Virus record (IMG/VR): IMGVR_UViG_3300044999_000022
Location: 1-64,000 of that record
Direction: 5' to 3' (one strand)
Source of the DNA: a virus
Length of the DNA stretch: 64,000 nt
The notes under the pieces are model-generated. The model was not told the DNA's origin. It did no database searches and saw only the letters and a list, made by a program, of their open reading frames with translations. A program made the position numbers and the translations under genes. Below are positions 29,790 through 40,533 of this stretch, piece by piece (positions within the stretch are counted from its first letter, which is position 1; each line of letters begins with the position of its first letter).

Positions 29790-30191
29790 GTGGCGGACAC
29801 GGATATTCACGGCGTCGCTTCAGACGAGGACAGTCTCGACGTTCTCAGGTTCTCGTCTGAGGCGAAGGCCGACAAGAAGGCAGACCAGCGCGTGCCACTG
29901 TTCTACATGGACGACGAGGTCTACACCGTACCGCGGTTCCCCCACCCGGCAGTGGGACTGCGCTATCTCAAGATCCTGCACGAAGAGGGGGATGGTGAGG
30001 CGCAGTACTACTTGCTCACCGAGATGCTGGGCGAGGACGGCTACGAGGCCCTAATGGACTTCAGTGAGAAGGGCCGGATTACGCCCGACCAGTTCGACGC
30101 GGTCATGGCAAAGGCGCTCCGGATCGTCGGACGCCAAGACGAGCCGAGCCCAAAAGCCCGCCGGAATGGGCGACCCGTTCGCAGGAGATGA
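29790..30191 (+). CDS. Tail assembly chaperone (G)
   Basis: 133 residues from a GTG with AAGGAGGCGCTATC upstream. Contains FPHPAVGLRYLKILHEEGDG then EMLGEDGYEALMDFSEKGRI. Upstream half of the G/GT pair that holds the tape measure during tail assembly. A slippery site lies near its 3' end. Confidence 0.85.
   Translation: MADTDIHGVASDEDSLDVLRFSSEAKADKKADQRVPLFYMDDEVYTVPRFPHPAVGLRYLKILHEEGDGEAQYYLLTEMLGEDGYEALMDFSEKGRITPDQFDAVMAKALRIVGRQDEPSPKARRNGRPVRRR
30149..30155 (+). promoter_or_regulatory. Programmed -1 frameshift site (CCCAAAA)
   Basis: In the G frame the bases read C CCA AAA, a perfect X XXY YYZ heptamer. A -1 slip continues through codons SPPEWATRSQE into the ATG ATG of the next gene, giving the G-GT fusion. 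Both genes are in the right relative phase, with no stop between. Confidence 0.8.
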
Positions 30192-30547
30192 TGTGGGTGT
30201 GGCTGCTACTGGATGACGTCTGTAGTGATATGAGTGTGTATCATCGTGTCAACGACATCCTGAAGCTGCCTGGGGTGGTCTTCTGGCGCTTGGCTGACCG
30301 CCTTCCGGCTTACAACGGCGCCGTAACTCGGGGCATGGAACGTCTGAGCAAGGAGCTTGAGACCGTCACTCAGGCAGACGCTCGCGAGCTCTTGTACGAC
30401 TACGTGGCGGAAGAGCTCGTACCGGACGAGGAGCCGGAGGTCGAGACTGAAACTGTCCTGACGGCGGAGCAGCTAGTAGCGCTAGGACCGGCTGCTCCCG
30501 CGCTGGGTCAGGATGTGCCGATATTTGAGGTTGTGAAGTGTACTTGA
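30188..30547 (+). CDS. Tail assembly chaperone (T part of GT)
   Basis: 119 codons. Probably made mainly as an extension of G by -1 frameshifting at 30149. MWVWLLLDDVCSDMSVYHRV and the later helices are typical of the T domain. The C-terminus is acidic (PDEEPEVETETVLTAEQLVA). Acts on the tape measure during tail assembly. Confidence 0.8.
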   Translation: MMWVWLLLDDVCSDMSVYHRVNDILKLPGVVFWRLADRLPAYNGAVTRGMERLSKELETVTQADARELLYDYVAEELVPDEEPEVETETVLTAEQLVALGPAAPALGQDVPIFEVVKCT

Positions 30548-30567
30548 CAAGGAGGTGACTATCTTCG

Positions 30568-33500
30568 GTGGCTGGCGGTTTTAAGATAGCAGATGCGTAC
30601 GTCGATGTCGAGGTTAACGAGGACACGCTCGATGCGGCGATTGCAGCTGCACAGGCGAAGCTGGCGGCCATTAAGGACCGCGCGGTTGCTGTCGGCCTGA
30701 GCAAGGAGTCCATGACGGCGTTGGCGGCGCAGATCAAGGCCGTCAATGGAATGCTGGCTAATCTTAAGGGCCGCGCAGATATCAGCCTGAACGCCTCCGA
30801 GCTGATTGCGCAGATTGCGGCTATCCAGAAGCTCATGGATAGCATACAGACGAAGTTCAACATCCAGGTTGACACAAAAGATCTATCGAGCGCGTTTAAG
30901 GACGTTGCACTAAGCGCAACCGCCGCCGGTGTAGCGGTCGTCACGATGGGCGACCGGACGGAGCAGACCCTTGGCACACTGTTCCCTGTGATGAGCCAGT
31001 GGATTCAAGGCTGGGGCGTCATGCGAGGGAACGTCCAGCTGTTCGCGGGCGTACTTACGCAGCTCGGCCTTCCAGCGTTTATCGCGTCTGCTTCAGCGCT
31101 CCATCTTATAGTTGACTCCGCATTTGAATTGGCGTCCGTCCTGATCCCTGCAACGATCGGGATCATAGCATTCGGACTTGCAGCAGCTCCGACGCTTGAC
31201 GATATCGCGACAAAGATGAGGGCAGTCTGGGTAACTTCAACCGCACTGCAGACTACCATCTACCCGCTGAGCGGCGCGTTTGCTCAGATGGAGAATGCTG
31301 TCAAGCCGGACGTCATCGAGGGGTTCGGTGAGGCGCTAGTCCTTGTTAATGACAAGACTGGCGAGTTTATCGCCCTTGCGAGGCAGGCGGGCACGGTTAT
31401 ACTGCAGCTAGAGACCCGCATGGTCACTGCGTTGGACTCGAGCGGTCTGAGCCAGTTTACCAAGAACGCTGCTCAGGACCTGTCCTTGCTCGGCAACATC
31501 ATTGGCAACATCTTTGGCATTATCGGTAACTTGCTCCACGCGGTTCCAGGGTACGCTCAGGTCTTGTTTCAGGCGCTACAGAACTTTACAGGCGCGCTCG
31601 AGGCAATTACCTCAAACCCGATTGTGCAATGGATCCTGCAGCTAGGACTAGCAGTTCACGGTGCGCTACTCTGGCTGGGTCTTGGAGCGACTGCCGCGGT
31701 ATACTTCGGCAACGCGTTGATAGGACTGGCGGCGAAGTTCGGCTTGGCCGAAGAAGGCGCGCTAGCCTTTGACTCGATCCAGTTCGGTACCGGTCTGCTA
31801 TTGATGTTCTCCTATGTTGGGGATCTTGCGGTTGCGCTAGTCACGTTTGCCGGCGCGGAAGATATTGCAACTGCTGCTACTGGATCCTTTGATGCGGCCC
31901 TAATAGTACTAGACGCTGTCAACCCGTTGGTTTGGGTTGGGGCGGTTGCGGTAGCACTAGGCGCCCTTATCTATTGGCTGACCCGGTCTACGTCCGCTAC
32001 GCAGTCGTACAATACAGCCGTTAATTCGGCACTCCAGAATGCGCCGGTCAGCCAGTTTAGTATTGACCTGACGAAAGAGATGTCGGCTACCATTGGACAG
32101 CTATCAATTGCGCAGGTTCAGCTGGCCAATACCGCCAAGCCGCTAGCAGGCGGCACTCCGCAGCAGATCGAGCGGAGTACTGCAGCCTATCAGGCGCAAG
32201 TCAATGTCGTGAAAGGTTATCAGGGCGAGCTACAGACGCTCCAGACCTACCAAGGGAACTATAACACCCTGCTCAAGGCCTCCGGGAACAATCTTAGCTT
32301 TCTGAATACGGCCGGTATCACGTCGAACATGATTGTCGGCGCGAGCGCGCAGCAGCTGAAGGAATACGTCATCGAGGTCAAGGCTGCAGCTGATGCTCAG
32401 GAGGCCTTGGGGCTTGGGACCGGCCGAGCTGCAGCAGCGCAGAACGCGCAGACCAACATCTTCATGACGGAGACCGTTCCGGCACTGCAGAAGGTGACAC
32501 AGGCCGAGACCGCAGTCATTACGATGATTACGGGCGGCCAGCTGGCTGTCGACAACTTCCAGCAGGGTATGGATACTCTGGCGCAGAACTTCATTGCGGC
32601 CTCTGGCAGCGGCGCTACGGTAACGTACACTCTGGACCACATTAAGAGCTCGGCGAACTCTGCAGGGGCTGCGCTAACTGGGACTAGCCAAGCCAGCTAC
32701 GCGTTGAACCAGGCGTTCTATCAGCAGATTAACAATGCACAGAGCGCTATCAACTCGCTACAGGGCATGGGGGCGAGTACCAGCGACCTCACACCTATCA
32801 TTGGTACGATGGCCGCGCAGATGAAGGGGTTTGCAGGCAACAACGTCGAGGCGAATTCGACCATCGTTGCCTTGATCAATAACGCGCTTGGTCCTGGCAC
32901 CGTTTCGCTTCAGACCTTGAATGGTTGGCTCAAGACTAACAGTACCACGCTGCAGGGCATGGATGCGGATGTCGCAAAGATTACGATCGACGCAGCCGCG
33001 TTTGCCGGCGTGCTGAATCAGGACGTGAACGCGGCGCTGTCAGCGTCTATCATCCAGGCAGAGGGCGGCCAGAAGGCCTTTGACCAATTCGCGACAGGCG
33101 TCTATACCGGTAACACGGCCAGTAACACATTTAAGGCTTCGGGTGTACAGGTCATTTCGATGCTGCTCCAGCAGTCCGGTAATAGCTTGCCGAAGACGCG
33201 CAAGGCTTTCGAAGACTACACTAACAGCCTGGGGCTGAGCAAGGGCGCCTCAGACGCCCTGTGGACTTCGTTGAAGAATCAGTTGCTTGACCAAACGGCA
33301 ACGAAGGCAGGGGAGACCCGATCAGCCTTTGTGCAATTCGCAACGCAGCTTGGCCTGACAAAGAAGGGCGCGGACAATCTGTGGGACTCGCTCCATAAAC
33401 TAACCGGGGGCAGTCCATACAAGTTGAGCCTGACCGAGACCGGTCAGGGTACATTCATCATTAACGGTAACGTCGCGCCTACGCCGTCCGGTGGAGTACC

Positions 33501-35148
33501 GCTTACCACTGCCGTAACACATCCTGCGCACGCCGCAGGCGGACGGATTCTGTTGGGGACAACCCCGACTGCAGATGACGTACTGATCCGGGTGTCCAAG
33601 GGCGAGACAGTACTGTCGGCTTATCACTCCGCGATACTAGCTCCGCACCTCAAGAGGCTCGGTGTCCCTGGATACGCTGCCGGAGGCGTCCCGAACATCT
33701 CAGGGCAGATCTCCGCGCTAGCTGGCGCGACCCAGTCGGACTGGCAGGCCTTTGTTAACCAGATGACGCAGGCCATGGAAACGGCTATGACGTCCGCCAT
33801 GAAGACGGCGCAGGCCGCAGCCCAGGCTGCCGCTAGCGCGGGTGGAGGCGTTGGCAGTGGTGCGGTTGCTAACAGTGCGCAAATCGCCGCGATTGCAGCA
33901 GCTCACGGCATTACTGGGGCGCAACTAACCGCGTTGCTGCAGGTCATCGCACGTGAGTCGGGCGGATCAACGACCGCGAAGAACCCGACCTCGGGTGCGT
34001 ACGGTATTGCGCAGTTTATCAATGGACCTAGCGAGTACGCACAGTACGGCGGCAACGTTGGCACCGTTGCAGGCCAGGTTACCGCGATGATCAACTACAT
34101 CCTACAGCGATACGGGTCGCCGGAGGCGGCTGAGGCGCATGAGGTTGCTTACGGCTGGTACGACAAGGGTGGGATGATTCCTCCCGGGTTGACGCTAGTG
34201 TCGAACATGACCAAGCAAAATGAAATGGTGCTGCCGGGCGCCGTGATCTCGCAGTTCCAAGACAGCCTAATCGCGATTCCGCATCCTATAACGATGCTGA
34301 CGTCGGCTATCAAGGCGCTGACGACCGCGACTGCAAAGGCGTCGAGTACAGCGGCGGCTACGACTACGGCGACGACTGTAGCGAAGGCCGTGGCAACCGC
34401 GGTAACTAAGAAGCCGTCAGCTCCCGCTGAGACGACGTTGTCTGCGGACGAGAAGAAGGCGAACGAGCTTCGTACCCAAATGGCATCACTGTGGAAGCTC
34501 ATTCTCGCGGAGGCCAAGCAGGGAAATACAAAGACTGCAGCCGCGAACGAAGCCTCCTATCGCAAGATGCAGGCTTCACTGAACAGTACAGAAGCCGCTA
34601 TTAAGGCGGACAAGCAAGTCATCACAGAGCTGAAGGCACAGGTTGCTGCGGCCTCTACCGCTGCAAAGGCGGTCCGGGAGAAGATTGCAGAGACCGAGAA
34701 GCAGCTCCTAGCAGCTACTAAAGACGGTAACACGGCGGCGGCCGCTAAGGATGCCAGGAACTTGGCGGCCGAGGAGAAGCAGCTAACAGCGGCAAATCAC
34801 CACTTGGCCGTACTAGAGGCCGAAGCTAAGGCGGCAGGCGCTACATCGACGAGCACGTCTTCGACTGCTAAGAAGGGCGTGACTCCTGTAGCCGTAACGT
34901 CGGTCGCAGCCTCTGCGATTCAGTACGTTCAGGACAAGGCGGCAGAGGCCAGCCTACACAATATCAAGAGCGACCTGTCACAGCAGGTCCAGCAGCAGCT
35001 GGTGATCATAGCGGGGCTTAAGAAGTTGGACACCGATCTAGGCCAGGTGCTCGCGGCGATCAAGGCGAACACTGCCGCAGTTGCTGCGGCAGCGAAGTCC
35101 AGCGCTAGTACGGCTCAGAAGGCCCGGTATCCTCGAGGAGGTACGTAA
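30568..35148 (+). CDS. Tape measure protein with lytic transglycosylase domain
   Basis: 1526 residues from a GTG with AAGGAGGTGACTATC upstream. N-terminal coiled-coil tape (DTLDAAIAAAQAKLAAIKDR), a hydrophobic middle (around 180-480), then at about 1110-1210 a transglycosylase-like domain: VIARESGGSTTAKNP (Glu near 1130), SGAYGIAQFINGPSEYAQYG and HEVAYGWYDKGG. The end is Ala/Lys-rich coiled coil. It sets tail length and may cut the wall at DNA entry. Confidence 0.92.
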   Translation: MAGGFKIADAYVDVEVNEDTLDAAIAAAQAKLAAIKDRAVAVGLSKESMTALAAQIKAVNGMLANLKGRADISLNASELIAQIAAIQKLMDSIQTKFNIQVDTKDLSSAFKDVALSATAAGVAVVTMGDRTEQTLGTLFPVMSQWIQGWGVMRGNVQLFAGVLTQLGLPAFIASASALHLIVDSAFELASVLIPATIGIIAFGLAAAPTLDDIATKMRAVWVTSTALQTTIYPLSGAFAQMENAVKPDVIEGFGEALVLVNDKTGEFIALARQAGTVILQLETRMVTALDSSGLSQFTKNAAQDLSLLGNIIGNIFGIIGNLLHAVPGYAQVLFQALQNFTGALEAITSNPIVQWILQLGLAVHGALLWLGLGATAAVYFGNALIGLAAKFGLAEEGALAFDSIQFGTGLLLMFSYVGDLAVALVTFAGAEDIATAATGSFDAALIVLDAVNPLVWVGAVAVALGALIYWLTRSTSATQSYNTAVNSALQNAPVSQFSIDLTKEMSATIGQLSIAQVQLANTAKPLAGGTPQQIERSTAAYQAQVNVVKGYQGELQTLQTYQGNYNTLLKASGNNLSFLNTAGITSNMIVGASAQQLKEYVIEVKAAADAQEALGLGTGRAAAAQNAQTNIFMTETVPALQKVTQAETAVITMITGGQLAVDNFQQGMDTLAQNFIAASGSGATVTYTLDHIKSSANSAGAALTGTSQASYALNQAFYQQINNAQSAINSLQGMGASTSDLTPIIGTMAAQMKGFAGNNVEANSTIVALINNALGPGTVSLQTLNGWLKTNSTTLQGMDADVAKITIDAAAFAGVLNQDVNAALSASIIQAEGGQKAFDQFATGVYTGNTASNTFKASGVQVISMLLQQSGNSLPKTRKAFEDYTNSLGLSKGASDALWTSLKNQLLDQTATKAGETRSAFVQFATQLGLTKKGADNLWDSLHKLTGGSPYKLSLTETGQGTFIINGNVAPTPSGGVPLTTAVTHPAHAAGGRILLGTTPTADDVLIRVSKGETVLSAYHSAILAPHLKRLGVPGYAAGGVPNISGQISALAGATQSDWQAFVNQMTQAMETAMTSAMKTAQAAAQAAASAGGGVGSGAVANSAQIAAIAAAHGITGAQLTALLQVIARESGGSTTAKNPTSGAYGIAQFINGPSEYAQYGGNVGTVAGQVTAMINYILQRYGSPEAAEAHEVAYGWYDKGGMIPPGLTLVSNMTKQNEMVLPGAVISQFQDSLIAIPHPITMLTSAIKALTTATAKASSTAAATTTATTVAKAVATAVTKKPSAPAETTLSADEKKANELRTQMASLWKLILAEAKQGNTKTAAANEASYRKMQASLNSTEAAIKADKQVITELKAQVAAASTAAKAVREKIAETEKQLLAATKDGNTAAAAKDARNLAAEEKQLTAANHHLAVLEAEAKAAGATSTSTSSTAKKGVTPVAVTSVAASAIQYVQDKAAEASLHNIKSDLSQQVQQQLVIIAGLKKLDTDLGQVLAAIKANTAAVAAAAKSSASTAQKARYPRGGT

Positions 35149-35149
35149 A

Positions 35150-38100
35150 ATGACCGACTCGCTCATCATTGGGAACGCGATAGAACTCATCGGGGAAGTA
35201 CCGTCAGTAAACCCGTTGTGCCTGGGAGCGATCTACGGCATTAGCTCGGAGGCGCATAGCGGCGGCGGTGAGTTGGGCGCGGACATGGGTAACCTTAGTC
35301 TCGGCGCTCCACAGCCTACTACGGACTTCGTCGCGTCCTTGATCCTAGATGGAGAGCGCCCGTTTGGGCGGCGAGCTAGTAACCGAACAATAACGCTGCC
35401 GATAAGTATCAGGGCTACGAGCAGGAACACCCTGGTAGCTGCGCGAGAAGTGCTGCTACACACTGTCGATCAGGATATCTGGACGCTGACCTGGACACAT
35501 GATCCCGGACCAGGCGGCACGCCGCTCCCATTGGTCATTGACTGCTTCCGGGCCCAGCCGACGGTCGCTGCATACAGCCTCATCGACGAGGGTCAGTACT
35601 TCATGCAGTTGGGGTTGACGATCCCGGCCAAGCCGTACGCCCGGTCAGATAAGCAGTCCCAGATCAGCTTTGCATCACCAGCTCCCATACCGTCACTAGC
35701 TCCGCCGCCTCCTCCCGCGCCCGTTACGATTGACACGTTCTCGACAATATCAAGCGGTCTGTGCAGGCAATCGACGCAGTGTGTCGTCGGACCGAACACG
35801 CTGGTATGGGACCCTGATACTTTTGGCGATCCGGGCGGCCAAGTAACGCCGTTTACCTATACGGCGACGCTACCGTCTCCGGTGGACATAACCGGGATGA
35901 CTGCGCTGCAGTTCTGGCTGGGGCTGGGTAGCCGGTACTATACTAATCTGGAGTATCAAGGCAGGACTAACGGAGCGGACATCTACGTTACCCTGACCGA
36001 CATAAACGGGGTCACGCTCCCGGTATCGCGCAGTCATGTACGCGCTCCTATAAGTCCGACATCGCAAGTTCCGGTCTTCTCAAGGATCAGCATTCCGCTT
36101 CCGAACGGGTTCCCGCTCTTTGACTACAGACACGTTGCTTCCTACAACATCTTTATGTGCAACCGCCAGGACAGAGGACAGCGCCGCTTCTCCTGGTGCA
36201 CCGTATATATAGATAACGTTGTTACGCTCCCCTCGAGCCAGACAGTCTCACCGGCAGTGCGCGGATTCGTCTATACTCTATACGGACTACAGGGCACGGC
36301 TAGAGCGTTGATCTCAGGAGCGTTTCAGCAGCCCCCGACTCCCGGGACACCGACTACGATAACCTCTACAGGAGTTGGGGCATACACGGTTCCTGCGAAC
36401 ACTGCGTTCCTAAAGGTGGAGGGAATCGGGGGTGCCGGCGCCGGGGCGAGCATGACCGTCTCTGGATTCGGTGGTGGTGGCGGAAGTGCTGAGTACTCCC
36501 GCGAGAATGTCTTTCCTTGCCAGCCTGGTGATGTTATCCCGTATAACGTAGGCGCAGGAGGCACTCCTGGAGCAGTTCCTGTTAATGGCGGTCCGACAGT
36601 CTTTGGTCCGAACGGTGCTAACCCGCTTGTCCTGATTGCCAACGGCGGATTCTCGGCCGCCCAGAACTCGACCATTGGAGGCCTTCCCGGTACCGGGTCG
36701 ACGAACAGCGTTCATTTCTCTGGGGCGCAAGGACGGACTGCTAGTGGTTCGGTAGGCGGCGGCGGAGCGAGCTCCGGCGGGAACAGCTCAGCTGGCCAGT
36801 CGCCGCAGGGGACCATGAACACGACATTCACTACTCCAGGCGTGAATGTCTGGGTATGCCCCGCTGGAGTGTTCCAGGTATATGCGCAGCCTACCGCCGG
36901 AGGCGGTTCTGGTGCGACTGGTGGGAGCGGGCTGCGGGGTAGTGCTGGTGGCGGTGGAGAGTCTGCTGGCGGCTTTGCTAACACTACGCCCGGCAATAGC
37001 TACAACGTAGTCGTTGGCGCTGGGGGCGCTAGCGTATCTGGAACAGACGTTAACGGCAATCCCGGACTGGCGTCGTCGTTCCCCGGCGATAACGTTACGA
37101 TCGCAGCGAACCCGGGTCAGGGCGGGACTCCAGGGTCGTACTTCAGCGGTAACAATGGAGGGCTAGGCGGTTTTGGAAGTACGGCCCCCACACACTTTCC
37201 TGGGGGCCAAGGCGGGCGGTCGTCCCCCTATGAAGGCGGCGGAGGGTCGTCTGCAGGCACCAGCTCCGCAGGCAATCCTGGTGATGGATACGGTGACGGC
37301 GGACCGGCGCCATCTGGTGGAGGCTCAGGCGGCCAAGGCCCAGGAGGACCCGGTTCGACTCCGGGCGGCGGCGGCGCTGGATCGCCGAACTCGTCCGCTT
37401 CAGGCGCAGGAGCTACCGGACAAGTCGTACTGATCTATCCAGGCGGGGCACCTACAAATAACGGCGCAGCTGCGGTGGCCGGCGGAGGTGCTGGCGGAGC
37501 TGGTGGCGGATCGGCGAACACTCCTGGAGCAGCGGGGAGCCAACCGGGAGGTGCAGGCGGCGGCGCGGACTCTTCAGGAACACCTGAGGCTGGTGGGGTT
37601 GGCGGAGCCGGCCAGTTGATCATTACGCCGTACCAGAGCGCCCCGTTCAAGAACCTGATCGTCCACCGCCCGCCGCTCGGTACTCCTACCACTTTCCAGC
37701 CTATGGTGTCGGTCGGTGCGGGAAGCGATGCCCCCGATGGGACGCACGAGTATCGGATGCCGCAGTTGTCATCCGGAGTCAATGCAGACTTCGGAGGCAC
37801 CTATACCATTTACTTGATCAACGCGACATGGTCCGGGAGCACGAGCCGCCAGATTACGGTTACTGTTAACCAGTATGAGTATCCGGGGGGTCCGAAGTAC
37901 AGCGTTTCCACACTGCCGATCACGATCACGCCCTCCCAGGTCATTAACGGTGTAGTCACTGCTGGAGTGCTTACGCTGCCAATAAAGGCTGTCCCTCCGG
38001 ACAATACGGGTAGCTACTTTACGGTAACCCCGTTTGACTCGAACAGCTCGGACCGTTTCTATGACTGCCTCTTCCTGGATACGATGGGTGAGTCGGTTAT

Positions 38101-38362
38101 TGTCAACGAACCGACACAGGGATATGTTACCTACTACGCAGATGCACCGCTACCGAACTATGACCTCGGATTGATCTTGGGCAGCCAGAACGGACGCGCG
38201 AACGCAATTAGCGTCCTCGACGCAACGATCCTGTCAGGAGGCGCCTTGACTATCGAGCCTGCCGACGGCGACAACCAGTTGTTCGCCTACTCTGCCGACG
38301 GGCTGGCTCCGGCCATCGCGTTCAACTACTATCCGTACTGGTTCTTCGACAGGTACCAGTGA
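35150..38362 (+). CDS. Minor tail protein (Dit-like N-terminus, Gly-rich middle)
   Basis: 1070 residues from an ATG with GAGGAGGTACGTAAA upstream. The first 170 residues (LSLGAPQPTTDFVASLILDG, then RTITLPISIRATSRNTLVAA) resemble distal tail proteins. Residues 410-820 contain two glycine-rich domains (GFGGGGGSAEYSRENVF and TAGGGSGATGGSGLRGSAGG). The C-terminal 250 residues are beta-rich, ending YYPYWFFDRYQ. Probably the tail-tip hub that joins tube and fibres. Confidence 0.8.
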   Translation: MTDSLIIGNAIELIGEVPSVNPLCLGAIYGISSEAHSGGGELGADMGNLSLGAPQPTTDFVASLILDGERPFGRRASNRTITLPISIRATSRNTLVAAREVLLHTVDQDIWTLTWTHDPGPGGTPLPLVIDCFRAQPTVAAYSLIDEGQYFMQLGLTIPAKPYARSDKQSQISFASPAPIPSLAPPPPPAPVTIDTFSTISSGLCRQSTQCVVGPNTLVWDPDTFGDPGGQVTPFTYTATLPSPVDITGMTALQFWLGLGSRYYTNLEYQGRTNGADIYVTLTDINGVTLPVSRSHVRAPISPTSQVPVFSRISIPLPNGFPLFDYRHVASYNIFMCNRQDRGQRRFSWCTVYIDNVVTLPSSQTVSPAVRGFVYTLYGLQGTARALISGAFQQPPTPGTPTTITSTGVGAYTVPANTAFLKVEGIGGAGAGASMTVSGFGGGGGSAEYSRENVFPCQPGDVIPYNVGAGGTPGAVPVNGGPTVFGPNGANPLVLIANGGFSAAQNSTIGGLPGTGSTNSVHFSGAQGRTASGSVGGGGASSGGNSSAGQSPQGTMNTTFTTPGVNVWVCPAGVFQVYAQPTAGGGSGATGGSGLRGSAGGGGESAGGFANTTPGNSYNVVVGAGGASVSGTDVNGNPGLASSFPGDNVTIAANPGQGGTPGSYFSGNNGGLGGFGSTAPTHFPGGQGGRSSPYEGGGGSSAGTSSAGNPGDGYGDGGPAPSGGGSGGQGPGGPGSTPGGGGAGSPNSSASGAGATGQVVLIYPGGAPTNNGAAAVAGGGAGGAGGGSANTPGAAGSQPGGAGGGADSSGTPEAGGVGGAGQLIITPYQSAPFKNLIVHRPPLGTPTTFQPMVSVGAGSDAPDGTHEYRMPQLSSGVNADFGGTYTIYLINATWSGSTSRQITVTVNQYEYPGGPKYSVSTLPITITPSQVINGVVTAGVLTLPIKAVPPDNTGSYFTVTPFDSNSSDRFYDCLFLDTMGESVIVNEPTQGYVTYYADAPLPNYDLGLILGSQNGRANAISVLDATILSGGALTIEPADGDNQLFAYSADGLAPAIAFNYYPYWFFDRYQ

Positions 38363-38363
38363 T

Positions 38364-40523
38364 ATGACAGCTCCTGTTCAGACCGTCGCAGGCAATAGTA
38401 CTAGTAGCGGTACCCTGACGCTAACACTAGCGAGCAATATTACTCCCGGCAATACTCTTGTTTTCTGTGTAGCCGGTATCGATGCCAACCAGACCCCAGA
38501 CCCGCCGGCTCCCTCCTCCGGCAGCGATACTTTTTTGCTAGCAACGGGGACTACCTCTGGAGCGGCCGCCTCAATTTGGTATGTACTGTCTTCTGGAGGC
38601 GGCTACAAGTCCGTTTCCATTACGAATACGGCTGGCGGTTCTGAGGGCATAGCAGGCTGGCTCTACGAGATGCCTACCGCAAGCGCGCTCGATCGAACAG
38701 CGTTCAACGGCGGGACCGGCGGCAGCTCGTTCAACTCGAGCGCGACTAGTACTACAGCACAGGCGTCCGAGTTCGCTATCGGGGTCGGAACAGGTGATAA
38801 TGGGACCGGCGCGTCGACTGCTACCGGTCCCAGCTCGCCGTGGACGAACCTCGCGCATGAAGATCCTGAATGGACCCCGGGTCCGTCGTGGACCCCGTCA
38901 GTATCTGGCTGGCTATCCCTGTCCTCTACGCAGACAGTTACTTACTCAGGTACACTGTCTACTACCCAGTTCGTCTGGGGCGCGTGTGTCGCTACCTTTA
39001 AGGTCGGCGGGACGCACAGCGGAACCTCAACCTTGAGCGGGTCTGGGTCGCTGACAGGAATGGGAGACTTCGCCGGATCGGGAAGTCTTTCGGGCACCGG
39101 GACGCTCGGCGTCTCAGGGATCTTGCTAGGAACGGGAGCACAGCTAAGCGGTTCGGGTACTCTGCAGGCCACGATCATCGGGACGCAGCAAGAGACGGCC
39201 ACCTTTGTAGGCTCGGGTACGCTAACGGCCGCCTCAGTTGGAGTCGTCCCTGGAGCCGGAGCGCTCAGCGGCCAAGGTACTCTAGGGGGCAAGCTGACCC
39301 TAGGGTTCAAGGAAGGCTTGTCTGGTGTTGGGACTCTAGGACTTATCGGAGCCGGCGGCGTCGCTGCGTCCGCCGGCTTCGATACCACGTATGCGTTCCC
39401 GGGGACCAGCCAGGTTGCGGTAGCCGCACCAGGGTCCAGTTTCTGGTACTATCTGGGGTCGCTTGGTGTAGTAACGGCACTAACATACAGCTTTGTCTGC
39501 CCTGGCGGCTGCGACCAGATGACGGCGACTATAATGGTGCCCGCCGAGTATCGTACACAGCTGTTCGACGTTGGATGGCGGGTCCGGATTTACCGCGGAG
39601 GCCATACTGTATGGACGGGAAAGCTAGATGAGCCCCAACCTAGTGCGGATGGCTGGACGCTTACCGCGGTCGGTGACGGCAATCGTGGAACGGACTTCGT
39701 AGCATACTATACCGATACCTGGCCTATAGGGCAGCCCGACGAGGCGGTCAATCTAGCGATCGCACGCGGATTGCCTTGGAACAATCCGGGTATCGGGACT
39801 CCGTCCGGGATGTGGCTCGGACAGGAAGTCGACTCCGGAGCACAGACGGTCACTGACCTGCTCAACCTGGTGTGTACTCGAGGCGGCTTGACCTGGTATG
39901 TAAACAGCCAGCCGGGCGGCCCTCCCGGCCCTGACCTATCAGTGTTCCCCCTGCCGATGACAGTCAATCGCGTGATCGTTTCTACCAATCCAGCACCACG
40001 GTCGCTCGGCGGGGACATCAACACGATCTTTATACGGTATGAGGTCTCGGCCGCCTCGTCAACTGTTAGTGGCAGTACAGCTATCTACGGGACTACTATG
40101 GTCCAGAATGCGGCCTCGGTGGCTGCTCACGGCGAGCTAGAAGCGTACCTTGACCTGTCCAGCGCCAACGTTATGACGCAGGCAGCTGCACAAGCGGTCG
40201 GCAACTATGTTCTAGGCATCTATCAGCGGGCCAGCTTCACGGGACCGTTTACCGGTCGTCATGGACAGTTGCTCAACGTCGGAGGCCAGCCTATCGATCC
40301 GGGTACTGATCAGGCCGGCACTGTTGCGCGTCTTGTCCTCACGGACTTTGCCTATGGAGGCGAGGTCACTCCCCAGTTCCCGGTTACGTTTATCGTCGGT
40401 AACTACGGTTGGGACGACTTCGCGCAGCAATTTACGGCTACGCCGTATCAGGCCCTAGACGAGTCGATATCCGGACTGCTGTCTATGGAGTCGACAGTGC
40501 TTACACCAATAACGACGAACTAG
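38364..40523 (+). CDS. Minor tail protein (tail-tip)
   Basis: 719 residues. Residues 1-210 are a beta domain of a kind common on phage and bacterial surfaces (TNTAGGSEGIAGWLYEMPTA). Residues 220-330 hold GSGTLxGxG-type repeats (SGSGSLTGMGDFAGSGSLSG). The C-terminal 370 residues (DQMTATIMVPAEYRTQLFDV, then WRVRIYRGGHTVWTGKLDEP) look like the base of tail-associated proteins. Structural, possibly in host contact. Confidence 0.8.
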   Translation: MTAPVQTVAGNSTSSGTLTLTLASNITPGNTLVFCVAGIDANQTPDPPAPSSGSDTFLLATGTTSGAAASIWYVLSSGGGYKSVSITNTAGGSEGIAGWLYEMPTASALDRTAFNGGTGGSSFNSSATSTTAQASEFAIGVGTGDNGTGASTATGPSSPWTNLAHEDPEWTPGPSWTPSVSGWLSLSSTQTVTYSGTLSTTQFVWGACVATFKVGGTHSGTSTLSGSGSLTGMGDFAGSGSLSGTGTLGVSGILLGTGAQLSGSGTLQATIIGTQQETATFVGSGTLTAASVGVVPGAGALSGQGTLGGKLTLGFKEGLSGVGTLGLIGAGGVAASAGFDTTYAFPGTSQVAVAAPGSSFWYYLGSLGVVTALTYSFVCPGGCDQMTATIMVPAEYRTQLFDVGWRVRIYRGGHTVWTGKLDEPQPSADGWTLTAVGDGNRGTDFVAYYTDTWPIGQPDEAVNLAIARGLPWNNPGIGTPSGMWLGQEVDSGAQTVTDLLNLVCTRGGLTWYVNSQPGGPPGPDLSVFPLPMTVNRVIVSTNPAPRSLGGDINTIFIRYEVSAASSTVSGSTAIYGTTMVQNAASVAAHGELEAYLDLSSANVMTQAAAQAVGNYVLGIYQRASFTGPFTGRHGQLLNVGGQPIDPGTDQAGTVARLVLTDFAYGGEVTPQFPVTFIVGNYGWDDFAQQFTATPYQALDESISGLLSMESTVLTPITTN

Positions 40524-40533
40524 GGAGGTTCGC

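Noticed and set aside
30543-30548. TTGACA just before the tape measure gene
   Set aside because: It is the stop codon of the chaperone gene next to a Shine-Dalgarno; no -10 follows at the right distance.
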